35,975 bases of DNA, from positions 1 through 35,975 of the forward strand of contig JAFULE010000154.1 in assembly GCA_017483235.1 (NCBI GenBank), in the 5' to 3' direction. This DNA comes from Faecalibacterium sp. (lineage in GTDB: Bacteria; Bacillota; Clostridia; Oscillospirales; Ruminococcaceae). A program made the translations under genes and the position numbers. The notes beneath the pieces are model-generated. The model was not told where the DNA came from. It saw only the letters and a list, made by a program, of their open reading frames with translations, and did no database searches. Positions 23,712 through 30,605 of this stretch are shown here, in pieces; position 1 is the stretch's first letter, and each line of letters begins with the position of its first letter.

Positions 23712-24902
23712 TTGAAGATCACGAGTGTAGACGTATTTGAATGCAAGCCTACCAAGATGAACGACCGCGTTGTAGTAATGCGTGTAAATACCGACGAAGG
23801 TATTTCCGGCTACGGCGAAGTTGGTCTTGCCTACGGCAAAGCGCATTACGCCGCCGTTGGCATTGCCCGTGACTATGGCGAAATTCTGATCGGCCGCGAC
23901 CCCATGCAGGTGGAGGCTACCTGGGAGCATATCTTCCGTTCCACCTTCTGGGGCATGGGCGGCGGCACCGTTATCAACGCCGGCATGTCTGCTGTGGATA
24001 CTGCCCTGTGGGACATCCGCGGCAAGGCCCTGAACAAGCCCGTGTACGAGCTGCTGGGCGGCAAAACCAATCCCGAGCTGCGCGCCTATGCCAGCCAGCT
24101 GCAGTTTGACTGGGCCGACGAGCACCGCTGCCTGACCGAGCCCGAGCAGTATGCCGAAGCCACCCGCAAGGCCATGGCCGAAGGCTACACCGCCATTAAG
24201 GTAGACCCCATCGGCGTGACCATGGAGGCCAAGTGGGCCCGCGAAGCCATGAACCCCAACTGGCGGATGCGCGGCGTGCTGAACGACAAGATGCTGAAGA
24301 TTTGCTACGATCGCGTGGCAGCCATGCGCGAAGCCGGCGGCCCCGATCTGGACATCATCATCGAGGTGCACTCTTACACCGACACCAACACCGCCATTCA
24401 GCTGGCACAGGTGCTGGAACCCCTGAACATCTACTATCTGGAAGAGCCTGTCCATCCGCTGAACGTCGAGTCCTTTGTTGAAATCCGCAAAAAGACCAAC
24501 ATTCCTCTGGCCACCGGCGAGCGTACCTACACCCGCTGGGGCTTCCGCGAATTCCTCGAAAAGCGTGCGCTGCAGGTCATTCAGCCCGACCTGTGCATCA
24601 CCGGCGGCATCAGCGAAACCAAGAAGATCTGCGACATGGCCAACATCTACGACTGCGGCGTGCAGCTGCATGTCTGCGGCGGCCCCATCTCCACTGCGGC
24701 AGCCCTGCAGGTGGAAGCGGTCATTCCCAACTTCCTGATCCACGAAGTGCACGAAGGCGCCATCAAGAAGGATATGCGCGCCATGGGTAAGTACGACATT
24801 ATGCCGGTAAGCGGTGAGTACATCGTGCCCGACCGCCCCGGTATCGGTCAGGAACTGAGCGAAAAGGCCATGGCCGAAGCCACCGTGTACACCATCAAGT
24901 AA
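23712..24902 (+). CDS. Enolase-superfamily acid-sugar dehydratase (MR/MLE-like)
   Basis: A 396-residue enzyme expected to abstract a proton next to a carboxylate and eliminate water. Metal ligands are E218 in IIEVHSYTD, E244 in YYLEEPVHP and E270 in ATGERTYTRWG. The EVH pair (E218, H220) resembles the D-x-H base motif of galactonate dehydratases, and D293 (IQPDLCITGG) with H320 (QLHVCGG) forms the second acid/base dyad. AIKVDP supplies K163. The start is a TTG at 23712 with AAAGGTG eight nt upstream. It is a single gene under the GntR-type operator shared with TRAP, so TRAP probably imports its sugar-acid substrate. Galactonate, mannonate and related acids are all possible. Confidence 0.87.
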   Translation: MKITSVDVFECKPTKMNDRVVVMRVNTDEGISGYGEVGLAYGKAHYAAVGIARDYGEILIGRDPMQVEATWEHIFRSTFWGMGGGTVINAGMSAVDTALWDIRGKALNKPVYELLGGKTNPELRAYASQLQFDWADEHRCLTEPEQYAEATRKAMAEGYTAIKVDPIGVTMEAKWAREAMNPNWRMRGVLNDKMLKICYDRVAAMREAGGPDLDIIIEVHSYTDTNTAIQLAQVLEPLNIYYLEEPVHPLNVESFVEIRKKTNIPLATGERTYTRWGFREFLEKRALQVIQPDLCITGGISETKKICDMANIYDCGVQLHVCGGPISTAAALQVEAVIPNFLIHEVHEGAIKKDMRAMGKYDIMPVSGEYIVPDRPGIGQELSEKAMAEATVYTIK

Positions 24903-24929
24903 GGTTTTCTCCTTTCTTTTTCTCAAAAG

Positions 24930-24962
24930 CCGCCCCCGGTCCAGCGGACCGGGGGCGGTTTT
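24930..24962. terminator. Bidirectional terminator between dehydratase and trxB
   Basis: CCGCCCCCGGTCC (24930-24942) pairs with GGACCGGGGGCGG (24946-24958), followed by TTTTG on plus and CTTTTGAG on minus. It serves both convergent genes. Confidence 0.9.
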
Positions 24963-24969
24963 GCTTGCT

Positions 24970-25896
24970 TCAGTTCAGTTCGGCCAGATATTCCTCGGCA
25001 CTGTGCACCGCCACGGCGCCGTCGGCCACCGCGGTGACCACCTGCCGCAGCTGCTTGGTGCGCACATCCCCCACCGCGTACACGCCGGGCAGGCTGGCGC
25101 GGGTGGTTTCGTCGGCCAGAATGTAACCGGCGTCGTCCAGCTGCAGCTGGCCCTTTACCAGCTCGGTGGCCGGCTGCCGGCCCACGCTGACAAACACACC
25201 GTCGCAGGGCAGCAGGCTTTCTTCGCCGGTCAGCCGGTCTTTCACCGTCACGCCGGTCAGCTTGCTTTCCGCCTGCAGGGCAACAACCTCGCTGTTCCAG
25301 CGGAATTCGATGTTTTGGGCCTTCATCAAGGGCTGGTGATACACCTTGGTGGCCCGCAGGGTGTCGCGCCGGTGCACAAGGATCACCTTTTCGGCCACCC
25401 GGCTCAGCAGCAGGGCGTCGGCCGCGGCCGAGTTGCCGCCGCCCACCACCACCACCGTTTTGCCCCGGTACTGCATGCCGTCGCAGGCAGCGCAGTAGTT
25501 TACGCCCCGGCCGGTCAGCTCCTGCTCGCGGGGCAGGCCCAGATGCCGGGGGTTGGCGCCGGTGGCAATGACCACCGTGCGGGCGTAAAAATCGCCCTCG
25601 CTGGTGTACACCACCTTGGGGCTGGCAGCCAGATCCACTGCCAGCACCTCGGCCAGCTCGGTCACGGCGCCGAACCGCTCGGCCCCCTGCTGCATCCTTT
25701 CGCCCAGGGTAAAGCCGTCCACCCCCTGCTCAAAGCCGGGGTAATTGTCGATCTGCTCGGTCAGGGCCATCTGGCCGCCGGCCGACAGCTTTTCCACCAC
25801 AAGGGTGCTCAGCCCGGCACGGGCCGCATACAGGGCGGCCGTATAACCGCCGGGGCCGCCGCCAATGATGATCATATCATAAATTTTGTTGGCCAT
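24970..25896 (-). CDS. trxB: Thioredoxin-disulfide reductase
   Basis: A 308-residue flavoprotein that passes electrons from NADPH, through FAD and a redox disulfide, to thioredoxin. The FAD-binding IIIGGGPGGYTAALYAARAG opens the protein, the active-site C135-A-A-C138 lies in NYCAACDGM, the NADPH-binding motif is VVVVGGGNSAAADAL and the closing FAD motif is GVYAVGDVRTKQLRQ. Length is standard for the low-molecular-weight type. AAGGAG precedes the start. It is 28 nt downstream of trxA, so the two form one operon in the cytoplasm for thiol reduction. Confidence 0.96.
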   Translation of the reverse strand: MANKIYDMIIIGGGPGGYTAALYAARAGLSTLVVEKLSAGGQMALTEQIDNYPGFEQGVDGFTLGERMQQGAERFGAVTELAEVLAVDLAASPKVVYTSEGDFYARTVVIATGANPRHLGLPREQELTGRGVNYCAACDGMQYRGKTVVVVGGGNSAAADALLLSRVAEKVILVHRRDTLRATKVYHQPLMKAQNIEFRWNSEVVALQAESKLTGVTVKDRLTGEESLLPCDGVFVSVGRQPATELVKGQLQLDDAGYILADETTRASLPGVYAVGDVRTKQLRQVVTAVADGAVAVHSAEEYLAELN

Positions 25897-25924
25897 GGGG
25901 TGTCTCCTTTTCCCGGGAAATTGA

Positions 25925-26248
25925 TCACAGACCCAGCTTTTCCTGTAAAAAAGCGTCGATGGCAGCCTTCGAGCCGGGGGCTACGATGGAACCCAGAGCT
26001 TCGCCGCCGCGGTAGAGCACCAGCGTGGGCAGCACTTCGATCTTCTGCTGGGCGGCAAGGTCGGGCTCTTCGTCCACATTTACCTTGACCACCTCTACCC
26101 TGCCGGCGTATTGCTCGACCACCTTGTCGTAGGCGGGGCCTATGCGGCGGCAGTAGCCGCACCATGGGGCCCAGAAGTCCACCAGAACGGGAAGCTCACC
26201 CTTCATCAATTCTTCAAAACGGATCTTATCAATATTTACAGCAGCCAT
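25925..26248 (-). CDS. trxA: Thioredoxin with atypical WCGYC active site
   Basis: A 107-residue thioredoxin: DFWAPWCGYCRRIGPAYDKV holds the redox pair C30 and C33, and the conserved cis-proline is in EVLPTLVLY. The usual WCGPC is WCGYC here. Replacing the proline generally makes the couple more oxidising, so this protein may serve a specific partner. The start at 26248 has AAAGGAG upstream. A TATACT -10 box on the minus strand (plus 26290-26295) lacks a good -35, consistent with dependence on an activator such as the divergent Crp/Fnr-type protein. Confidence 0.93.
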   Translation of the reverse strand: MAAVNIDKIRFEELMKGELPVLVDFWAPWCGYCRRIGPAYDKVVEQYAGRVEVVKVNVDEEPDLAAQQKIEVLPTLVLYRGGEALGSIVAPGSKAAIDAFLQEKLGL

Positions 26249-26317
26249 TGTTTCTGCTCCTTTCATTTTATGGGGTTTTGTTTGAGTACAGTATATCCCT
26301 TTTCGTTCCGTTTTTTC

Positions 26318-26330
26318 GTGACCTTATCAC
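26318..26330. promoter_or_regulatory. Crp/Fnr-like palindrome between trxA and the regulator
   Basis: GTGACCTTATCAC has the arms GTGA and TCAC with a 5-bp centre. It lies in the 162-bp divergent region, about 23 bp upstream of the trxA -10 box and the same distance from the regulator's -35 box. Likely site for the neighbouring regulator. Confidence 0.5.
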
Positions 26331-26352
26331 CAAAAACGTTGCAGTGGCTGAA

Positions 26353-26381
26353 TTGACACCCGGCCAAAACCGTTCTATACT
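26353..26381 (+). promoter_or_regulatory. Promoter of the Crp/Fnr-type regulator and ZIP transporter
   Basis: Near-consensus TTGACA at 26353-26358, a 17-bp spacer and TATACT at 26376-26381. Confidence 0.82.
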
Positions 26382-26410
26382 GAAATCACCATTCCGGGGA
26401 GGTACCCATC

Positions 26411-27070
26411 ATGGATTTTGCCGAATATTTTCCGATTTGGAATAAGCTGACCGAAGCCCAGCAGCAGCACCTGCTTTCGGTCAGCCATCCCATGCAGGCC
26501 AAAGCCGGCACGGTGGTGCACCGGGGCGGGGCCGATTGTCTGGGGCTGCTGCTGATCAAATCTGGCCAGCTGCGGGTATTCACCCTTTCGGGCGAGGGGC
26601 GCGAGATCACCCTGTACCGCCTGTTCGAATACGACATCTGCCTGTTTTCGGCCAGCTGCGTGATGCCCAATGTGCAGTTTGATGTGATCGTGGAAGCCGA
26701 AAAGGACACCGAGCTGTGGGTGATCCCCAGCTGCCTGTTCAAAAACCTGATGGATGAATCGCTGCCGGTGGCAAAGTACGCCAACGAACTGATCAGCAGC
26801 CGTTTTTCCGAGGTGATGTGGCTGATGGATCAGATCATGTGGAAAAGCTTTGACAAGCGGCTGGCCGGCTTTTTGCTGGAAGAAAGCGCGCTGGAGGGCA
26901 CCACTGCCCTGCGGCTGACCCACGAAAAAATTGCCAACCACATGGGCACCGCCCGCGAGGTAGTGACCCGGATGCTGCGGTATTTCCAGAACGAGGGCAT
27001 GGTGCGGCTGACCCGCGGCGCGGTGGAGCTGACCGACCAACCCCGGCTGCGGCAGCTGGCCGGCGATTGA
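26411..27070 (+). CDS. Crp/Fnr-family regulator with cysteine-rich sensor domain
   Basis: A 219-residue regulator. Residues 10-110 form a cyclic-nucleotide-binding-like beta roll, a long dimer helix follows (ANELISSRFSEVMWLMDQIM), and the C-terminal winged helix has LTHEKIANHMGTAREVVTRM (170-189). The four-cysteine N-terminal cluster of FNR is absent, but C43, C77, C83 and C108 lie in the sensor roll (DICLFSASC). With trxB-trxA divergent, a thiol-redox or reactive-species sensing role is plausible. No cAMP-binding arginine signature is evident. The gene is followed 25 nt later by a ZIP transporter. Confidence 0.88.
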   Translation: MDFAEYFPIWNKLTEAQQQHLLSVSHPMQAKAGTVVHRGGADCLGLLLIKSGQLRVFTLSGEGREITLYRLFEYDICLFSASCVMPNVQFDVIVEAEKDTELWVIPSCLFKNLMDESLPVAKYANELISSRFSEVMWLMDQIMWKSFDKRLAGFLLEESALEGTTALRLTHEKIANHMGTAREVVTRMLRYFQNEGMVRLTRGAVELTDQPRLRQLAGD

Positions 27071-27095
27071 CAAATTGTAATTTTTAGAGGTTATT

Positions 27096-27851
27096 ATGCA
27101 GTTAGTATTGCTTACAGCCCTTGGGGTGGGCGGCGCCACCCTGTTGGGCGCGGTGATCGGTTTTGTGTTCAAAAACATCTCCCACCGCTTTTCCGACATT
27201 GTGCTGGCCTTTGCCGCCGGTGTGATGCTGGCCGCCGCAGTTCTGGGCCTGATTTTGCCGTCGGTGGAATACGGCGGCGGGGCCGCCGGCCTGCCCATGA
27301 CCATTGCGGGCATTTTTGCTGGCGCGCTTTGCCTGAATCTGATCGACAAACTGGTGCCCCATCTGCACAAGCTGGTGGGCCCCGACCTTGAACCCCATCA
27401 CAACGCCAACCTGAGCAAGGTGCTGCTGTTCGTTACCGCCATTGCCATCCACAATCTGCCCGAAGGCATTGCCGCCGGCGTGGGCTTTGGCGCCGACGAC
27501 CCCGGTCAGGCCCTGCTGATCGCAGGCGGCATTGCACTGCAGAACATCCCCGAGGGCATGGTGATCATCGGCCCCATGCTGGCGGCGGGGGTAAGCCCCA
27601 TGCGCACCTTTGTGTGCGCCATGATCACCGGCCTGGTGGAGGTGGCCGGCACCCTGATCGGCTACGGCGCGGTCAGCGTGGCAGCGGCGGTTTTGCCCTT
27701 TGCGCTGGCCTTTGCGGGCGGCACCATGCTGTATGTGATCAGCGACGAGATGATTCCCGAAACCCACGCCCACGGCAGCCAGCAGGGCGCCACCTATGCC
27801 CTTCTGGTGGGCTTCTGCATCATGCTGATCAGCGATGTGCTGCTGGGCTGA
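27096..27851 (+). CDS. ZIP-family divalent metal transporter (GufA/ZupT-like)
   Basis: A 251-residue membrane protein with about eight helices. The metal-binding pair of helices is clear: AIHNLPEGIAAGVGF (H119, N120, E123) and ALQNIPEGMVIIGP (Q149, N150, E153). A histidine-bearing loop (PHLHKLVGPDLEPHHN) precedes them. ZIP proteins bring zinc, iron or manganese into the cytoplasm. The start is preceded by a modest GAGG. It is co-transcribed with the Crp/Fnr-type gene, linking metal supply to the same signal, and ends at a strong terminator. Confidence 0.92.
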   Translation: MQLVLLTALGVGGATLLGAVIGFVFKNISHRFSDIVLAFAAGVMLAAAVLGLILPSVEYGGGAAGLPMTIAGIFAGALCLNLIDKLVPHLHKLVGPDLEPHHNANLSKVLLFVTAIAIHNLPEGIAAGVGFGADDPGQALLIAGGIALQNIPEGMVIIGPMLAAGVSPMRTFVCAMITGLVEVAGTLIGYGAVSVAAAVLPFALAFAGGTMLYVISDEMIPETHAHGSQQGATYALLVGFCIMLISDVLLG

Positions 27852-27880
27852 GCCTTTGCCTACATAAATAGTTGACACAA

Positions 27881-27919
27881 AACACCCCCGCCGCAGGCAA
27901 TGCCTGCGGCGGGGGTGTT
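27881..27919. terminator. Bidirectional terminator between ZIP and glycyl-radical genes
   Basis: An 18-bp perfect stem (27881-27898 with 27902-27919) with a three-base AAT loop; the minus strand continues TTGTGTC. It lies between two converging genes. Confidence 0.88.
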
Positions 27920-27954
27920 GTTATGAAAGGAATCGTCGGTCCATTCCCGGAAGA

Positions 27955-30363
27955 TTACAGGTTGTGGGTAGTGCGGTTGATGACCTCTTCCTGCATGGAG
28001 GCGTTCAGCTGTACAAAGTAGGCGCTGTAGCCGGCAATGCGGATGACCAGATCACGGTGCTCTTCGGGCTTTTCGCGGGCGGCCAGCAAGGTTTCGAGGC
28101 CAACCACGTTGAACTGCACATGCTTGCCGCCGTTGGTCAGGTAGGTGCGGATCATGGCAGCCAGCTTGCCCATATCCTCTTCGGTCTTGAGGGCCGAGGG
28201 ATGGAACTTCATGTTCAGCAGGGTAGCCTGGAAGGGATCCTGATCGATGCGCATGGCGCTCTGCATCACGGCCAGAGGGCCGTTGGTGTCCATGCCCTGC
28301 ATGGGGCTCATGGTGCCGTCGGCCAGCAGGGTGCCGGCCTTGCGGCCGTCGGGGGTAGCGCCGGTCAGCAGGCCGCCGGGCTGGTGGCTGGTGATCGAGA
28401 TGCCGCAGGGCACGGTGGTGCCGCCGGTGATGGTTTTGAGGGTGGGCACAAAGTCGGTAAATACCTTGTAGCAGCGGGCCACGATCTCGTCCACATAGGG
28501 GTCGTTGTTGCCAAACTTGGGGGCCGCCAGGAAGTCCTGACGCATCTCTTCATAGCCGACCCAGTCTGCTTCCAGTGCGTCGTACAGCTGCTTCAGGGTG
28601 TACTTCTGTTCGTCGAAGCACAGCTTCTTGATGGCGGCGAAGCTGTCGCCCACGTTCACCATACCGATGGTGCATACCGAAGCGGTGTTGTCGAAGGGGA
28701 TGTCGTGGCGGCACCAGATGTCCTTGCCGCTTTCGATGCCCTTGTACATCAGGGCGCTGCGCAGCGGGTCGGGCAGAACCTCCTGGGTTACCTTCAGCTC
28801 TACGTTATTGCGCTCGCCCACGATGGAAACACAGTACTTGAACTGCTTTTCCCATGCGGCAAACATCTCTTCGAAGGTCTTAAACTGGGTAAAGTCGCCG
28901 GTGGGCAGGCCTGCCTGCTCGCCGTTCTTGACGTTGATGCCGTTGTGGCGGAACAGGTCGAAGATGACGGTCATGATGGTCATGGGCACCGGGCCGGTAC
29001 GGCTCTTGCCGGGCAGGTTGGCGTCCAGACAGCCGGTGATGCCAAAGTCGCGGGCATCTTCCAGCGAAACACCGTGCATGGTGAAGAACTCGGTGTAGCT
29101 TTCATCACTGATAAAGGCGGGCATCGACAGGCCGGCCTTGATGCACTCTACGCCCTTCATCAGCAGATCGGCGGGGGTGCTGGGGGCCACACGCAGGGTG
29201 ATGGTGTGGTGCGGGGTACGGGTGATCAGGGCCGCATCCAGCATCATGTAGCTCAGATCGTTGGTGGCGTCGGTGCCGTCGGGCTTGACACCGCCAATGA
29301 TGAAGTTATGCCACTTGGCAAAACCGGCATTCTTTTTGCGGTTGTTCTTGCCGGAGGTGCGGTTCAGCTCCATGTCCTTCAGGCGCATGCAGCACAGCAG
29401 CTCCAAAGCTTCCTCGCGGGTGATGCGGCCGGCTTCCAGATCGGCCTTGTAGTAGGGGTACATGTACTGGTCGAAACGGCCGCCGGGCAAGGTGGTGCTG
29501 GGGCTGAGCATCAGGAACTGGAACCAGAAGCACTGGATGGCCTCGCGGAAGGTGCGGGGCTTGTTGCGGGGGATCCAGCGGCAGGTTTCGGCAATGGTTT
29601 CCAGCTCGGCCTTGCGGGTGGGGTCTGCTTCCTTTTCGGCCATTTCGGCAGCCAGAACCGCGTAACGGTCAGACAGGGTGTTGATGGCCTCAAACGCCAT
29701 GATCACAGCGCGATAATAACGGAACTTGTCCACGCCCTCGGGATCGTCGAAACGCACCTGGCGCTGGCACTCCTTGGCCTGCTCGATCAGGGCCAGGGTG
29801 CCGTTTTCAAGGATCTTGGTGTAGTCCACCATCAGCAGCACCAGGCTGGGGCCAAGGCCCAGACCGCTCTGGGCATAGCCGCCGCCCACGCCGCGGCCCT
29901 GGCTCTTGTCTTTCCAGGGGGGCAGCACCAGGCCGGCCTTCAGCAGCTTGAGGATGCGCTCGTCCTCTTCTTCGTAGAAGATGTCGCCCTGCATGCCGAT
30001 CTGGGTGGCGGGGTCATGGTTCTTGTTCAGCTCCTGCAGGTCAATCTGATCCTGCTCGTCCATCAAAAAGCCGTCCTCGATCAGGCTGTCGATCTCGTCC
30101 TGGCTCCACAGGCCGTAGTTGGGGTCAATTTCCAGACCCATCGGCTTGGACGCGCCCAGGCCAACGATCAGCTCGTCGTCGGCAATGGCAATGGGCATAC
30201 GCTCGGTGTAGGCCTTCAGCATTTTGCCACGCTGCACAATGGGGGCATCGTGCTTGTTTTTGGCCAGAACATCCGCCGTAATGCGGTACTTTTCGATGCA
30301 GATGGGGTAATGATCCACCACTACACGCTTCTTGATTCGTTCAATACGATCGTACATCGACAT
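27955..30363 (-). CDS. Glycyl-radical enzyme, pyruvate formate-lyase-like, atypical active site
   Basis: An 802-residue glycyl-radical enzyme with an N-terminal PFL-like domain and the C-terminal radical loop IRIAGYSAYF, whose radical glycine is G778. The active-site cysteine is C445 in FGITGCLDANLPGKS. Dehydratases, arylacetate decarboxylases and C-S or C-N lyases of this family normally show Gly-Cys-x-Glu; here the fourth position is Asp (D447). PFL itself has a Cys-Cys pair, which is absent. IAGYSAYF with a single Cys places it with the dehydratase/decarboxylase group, not true PFL. The start follows AAGGAG. Divergent from a PucR-type regulator. No radical-SAM activase is encoded in the window, although one is essential. 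Confidence 0.9.
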   Translation of the reverse strand: MSMYDRIERIKKRVVVDHYPICIEKYRITADVLAKNKHDAPIVQRGKMLKAYTERMPIAIADDELIVGLGASKPMGLEIDPNYGLWSQDEIDSLIEDGFLMDEQDQIDLQELNKNHDPATQIGMQGDIFYEEEDERILKLLKAGLVLPPWKDKSQGRGVGGGYAQSGLGLGPSLVLLMVDYTKILENGTLALIEQAKECQRQVRFDDPEGVDKFRYYRAVIMAFEAINTLSDRYAVLAAEMAEKEADPTRKAELETIAETCRWIPRNKPRTFREAIQCFWFQFLMLSPSTTLPGGRFDQYMYPYYKADLEAGRITREEALELLCCMRLKDMELNRTSGKNNRKKNAGFAKWHNFIIGGVKPDGTDATNDLSYMMLDAALITRTPHHTITLRVAPSTPADLLMKGVECIKAGLSMPAFISDESYTEFFTMHGVSLEDARDFGITGCLDANLPGKSRTGPVPMTIMTVIFDLFRHNGINVKNGEQAGLPTGDFTQFKTFEEMFAAWEKQFKYCVSIVGERNNVELKVTQEVLPDPLRSALMYKGIESGKDIWCRHDIPFDNTASVCTIGMVNVGDSFAAIKKLCFDEQKYTLKQLYDALEADWVGYEEMRQDFLAAPKFGNNDPYVDEIVARCYKVFTDFVPTLKTITGGTTVPCGISITSHQPGGLLTGATPDGRKAGTLLADGTMSPMQGMDTNGPLAVMQSAMRIDQDPFQATLLNMKFHPSALKTEEDMGKLAAMIRTYLTNGGKHVQFNVVGLETLLAAREKPEEHRDLVIRIAGYSAYFVQLNASMQEEVINRTTHNL

Positions 30364-30454
30364 AGAACAACACTCCTTTTTATAAAATAGAAATTTGATC
30401 CTGTATCTTTCAGCCGCCCTGCATTGCAGTTCGGGCAGCTTTGTTCCCATTTTT

Positions 30455-30481
30455 CTGGAAATACTGGAAATATTTGAAAAA
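30455..30481. repeat. Tandem 9-mers CTGGAAATA upstream of the PucR-type promoter
   Basis: CTGGAAATA at 30455-30463 and again at 30464-30472, then the related TTTGAAAAA at 30473-30481 overlapping the -35 box. It lies between divergent genes and is a candidate activator or repressor site. Confidence 0.45.
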
Positions 30482-30502
30482 ACAGCCGCATCGTGTTACA
30501 AT
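30474..30502 (+). promoter_or_regulatory. Promoter of the PucR/CdaR-type regulator
   Basis: TTGAAA at 30474-30479, a 17-bp spacer and TACAAT at 30497-30502. The roughly 95-nt leader contains TGATAC (30528-30533) and GTATCA (30555-30560) as distant inverted arms. Confidence 0.6.
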
Positions 30503-30503
30503 T

Positions 30504-30532
30504 ATTATACTGAAGTCAAGTTGGGATTGATA
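30504..30532 (-). promoter_or_regulatory. Possible promoter of the glycyl-radical gene
   Basis: On the minus strand a perfect TATAAT (plus 30504-30509) with a poor TATCAA -35 (plus 30527-30532). It abuts the divergent -10 of the regulator, so the two promoters probably compete; the weak -35 suggests an activator. Confidence 0.4.
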
Positions 30533-30605
30533 CGGTCGAAATATACATATTCAGGTATCAGTTTGAATGTATTTTGCGGGCTGCGGCCCAAGAGAGGAAC
30601 GCTTT

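Noticed and set aside
27955..30363. True pyruvate formate-lyase (pflB)
   Set aside because: The adjacent Cys-Cys pair of pyruvate formate-lyase is missing, and the radical loop reads IAGYSAYF, as in dehydratase/decarboxylase-type enzymes.
27964..30390. An 808-codon open frame on the plus strand opposite the glycyl-radical gene
   Set aside because: It is the antisense shadow of a high-GC coding gene. The translation is low-complexity Gly/Ala/His/Val-rich and shows no domain, and the opposite strand has complete glycyl-radical motifs.
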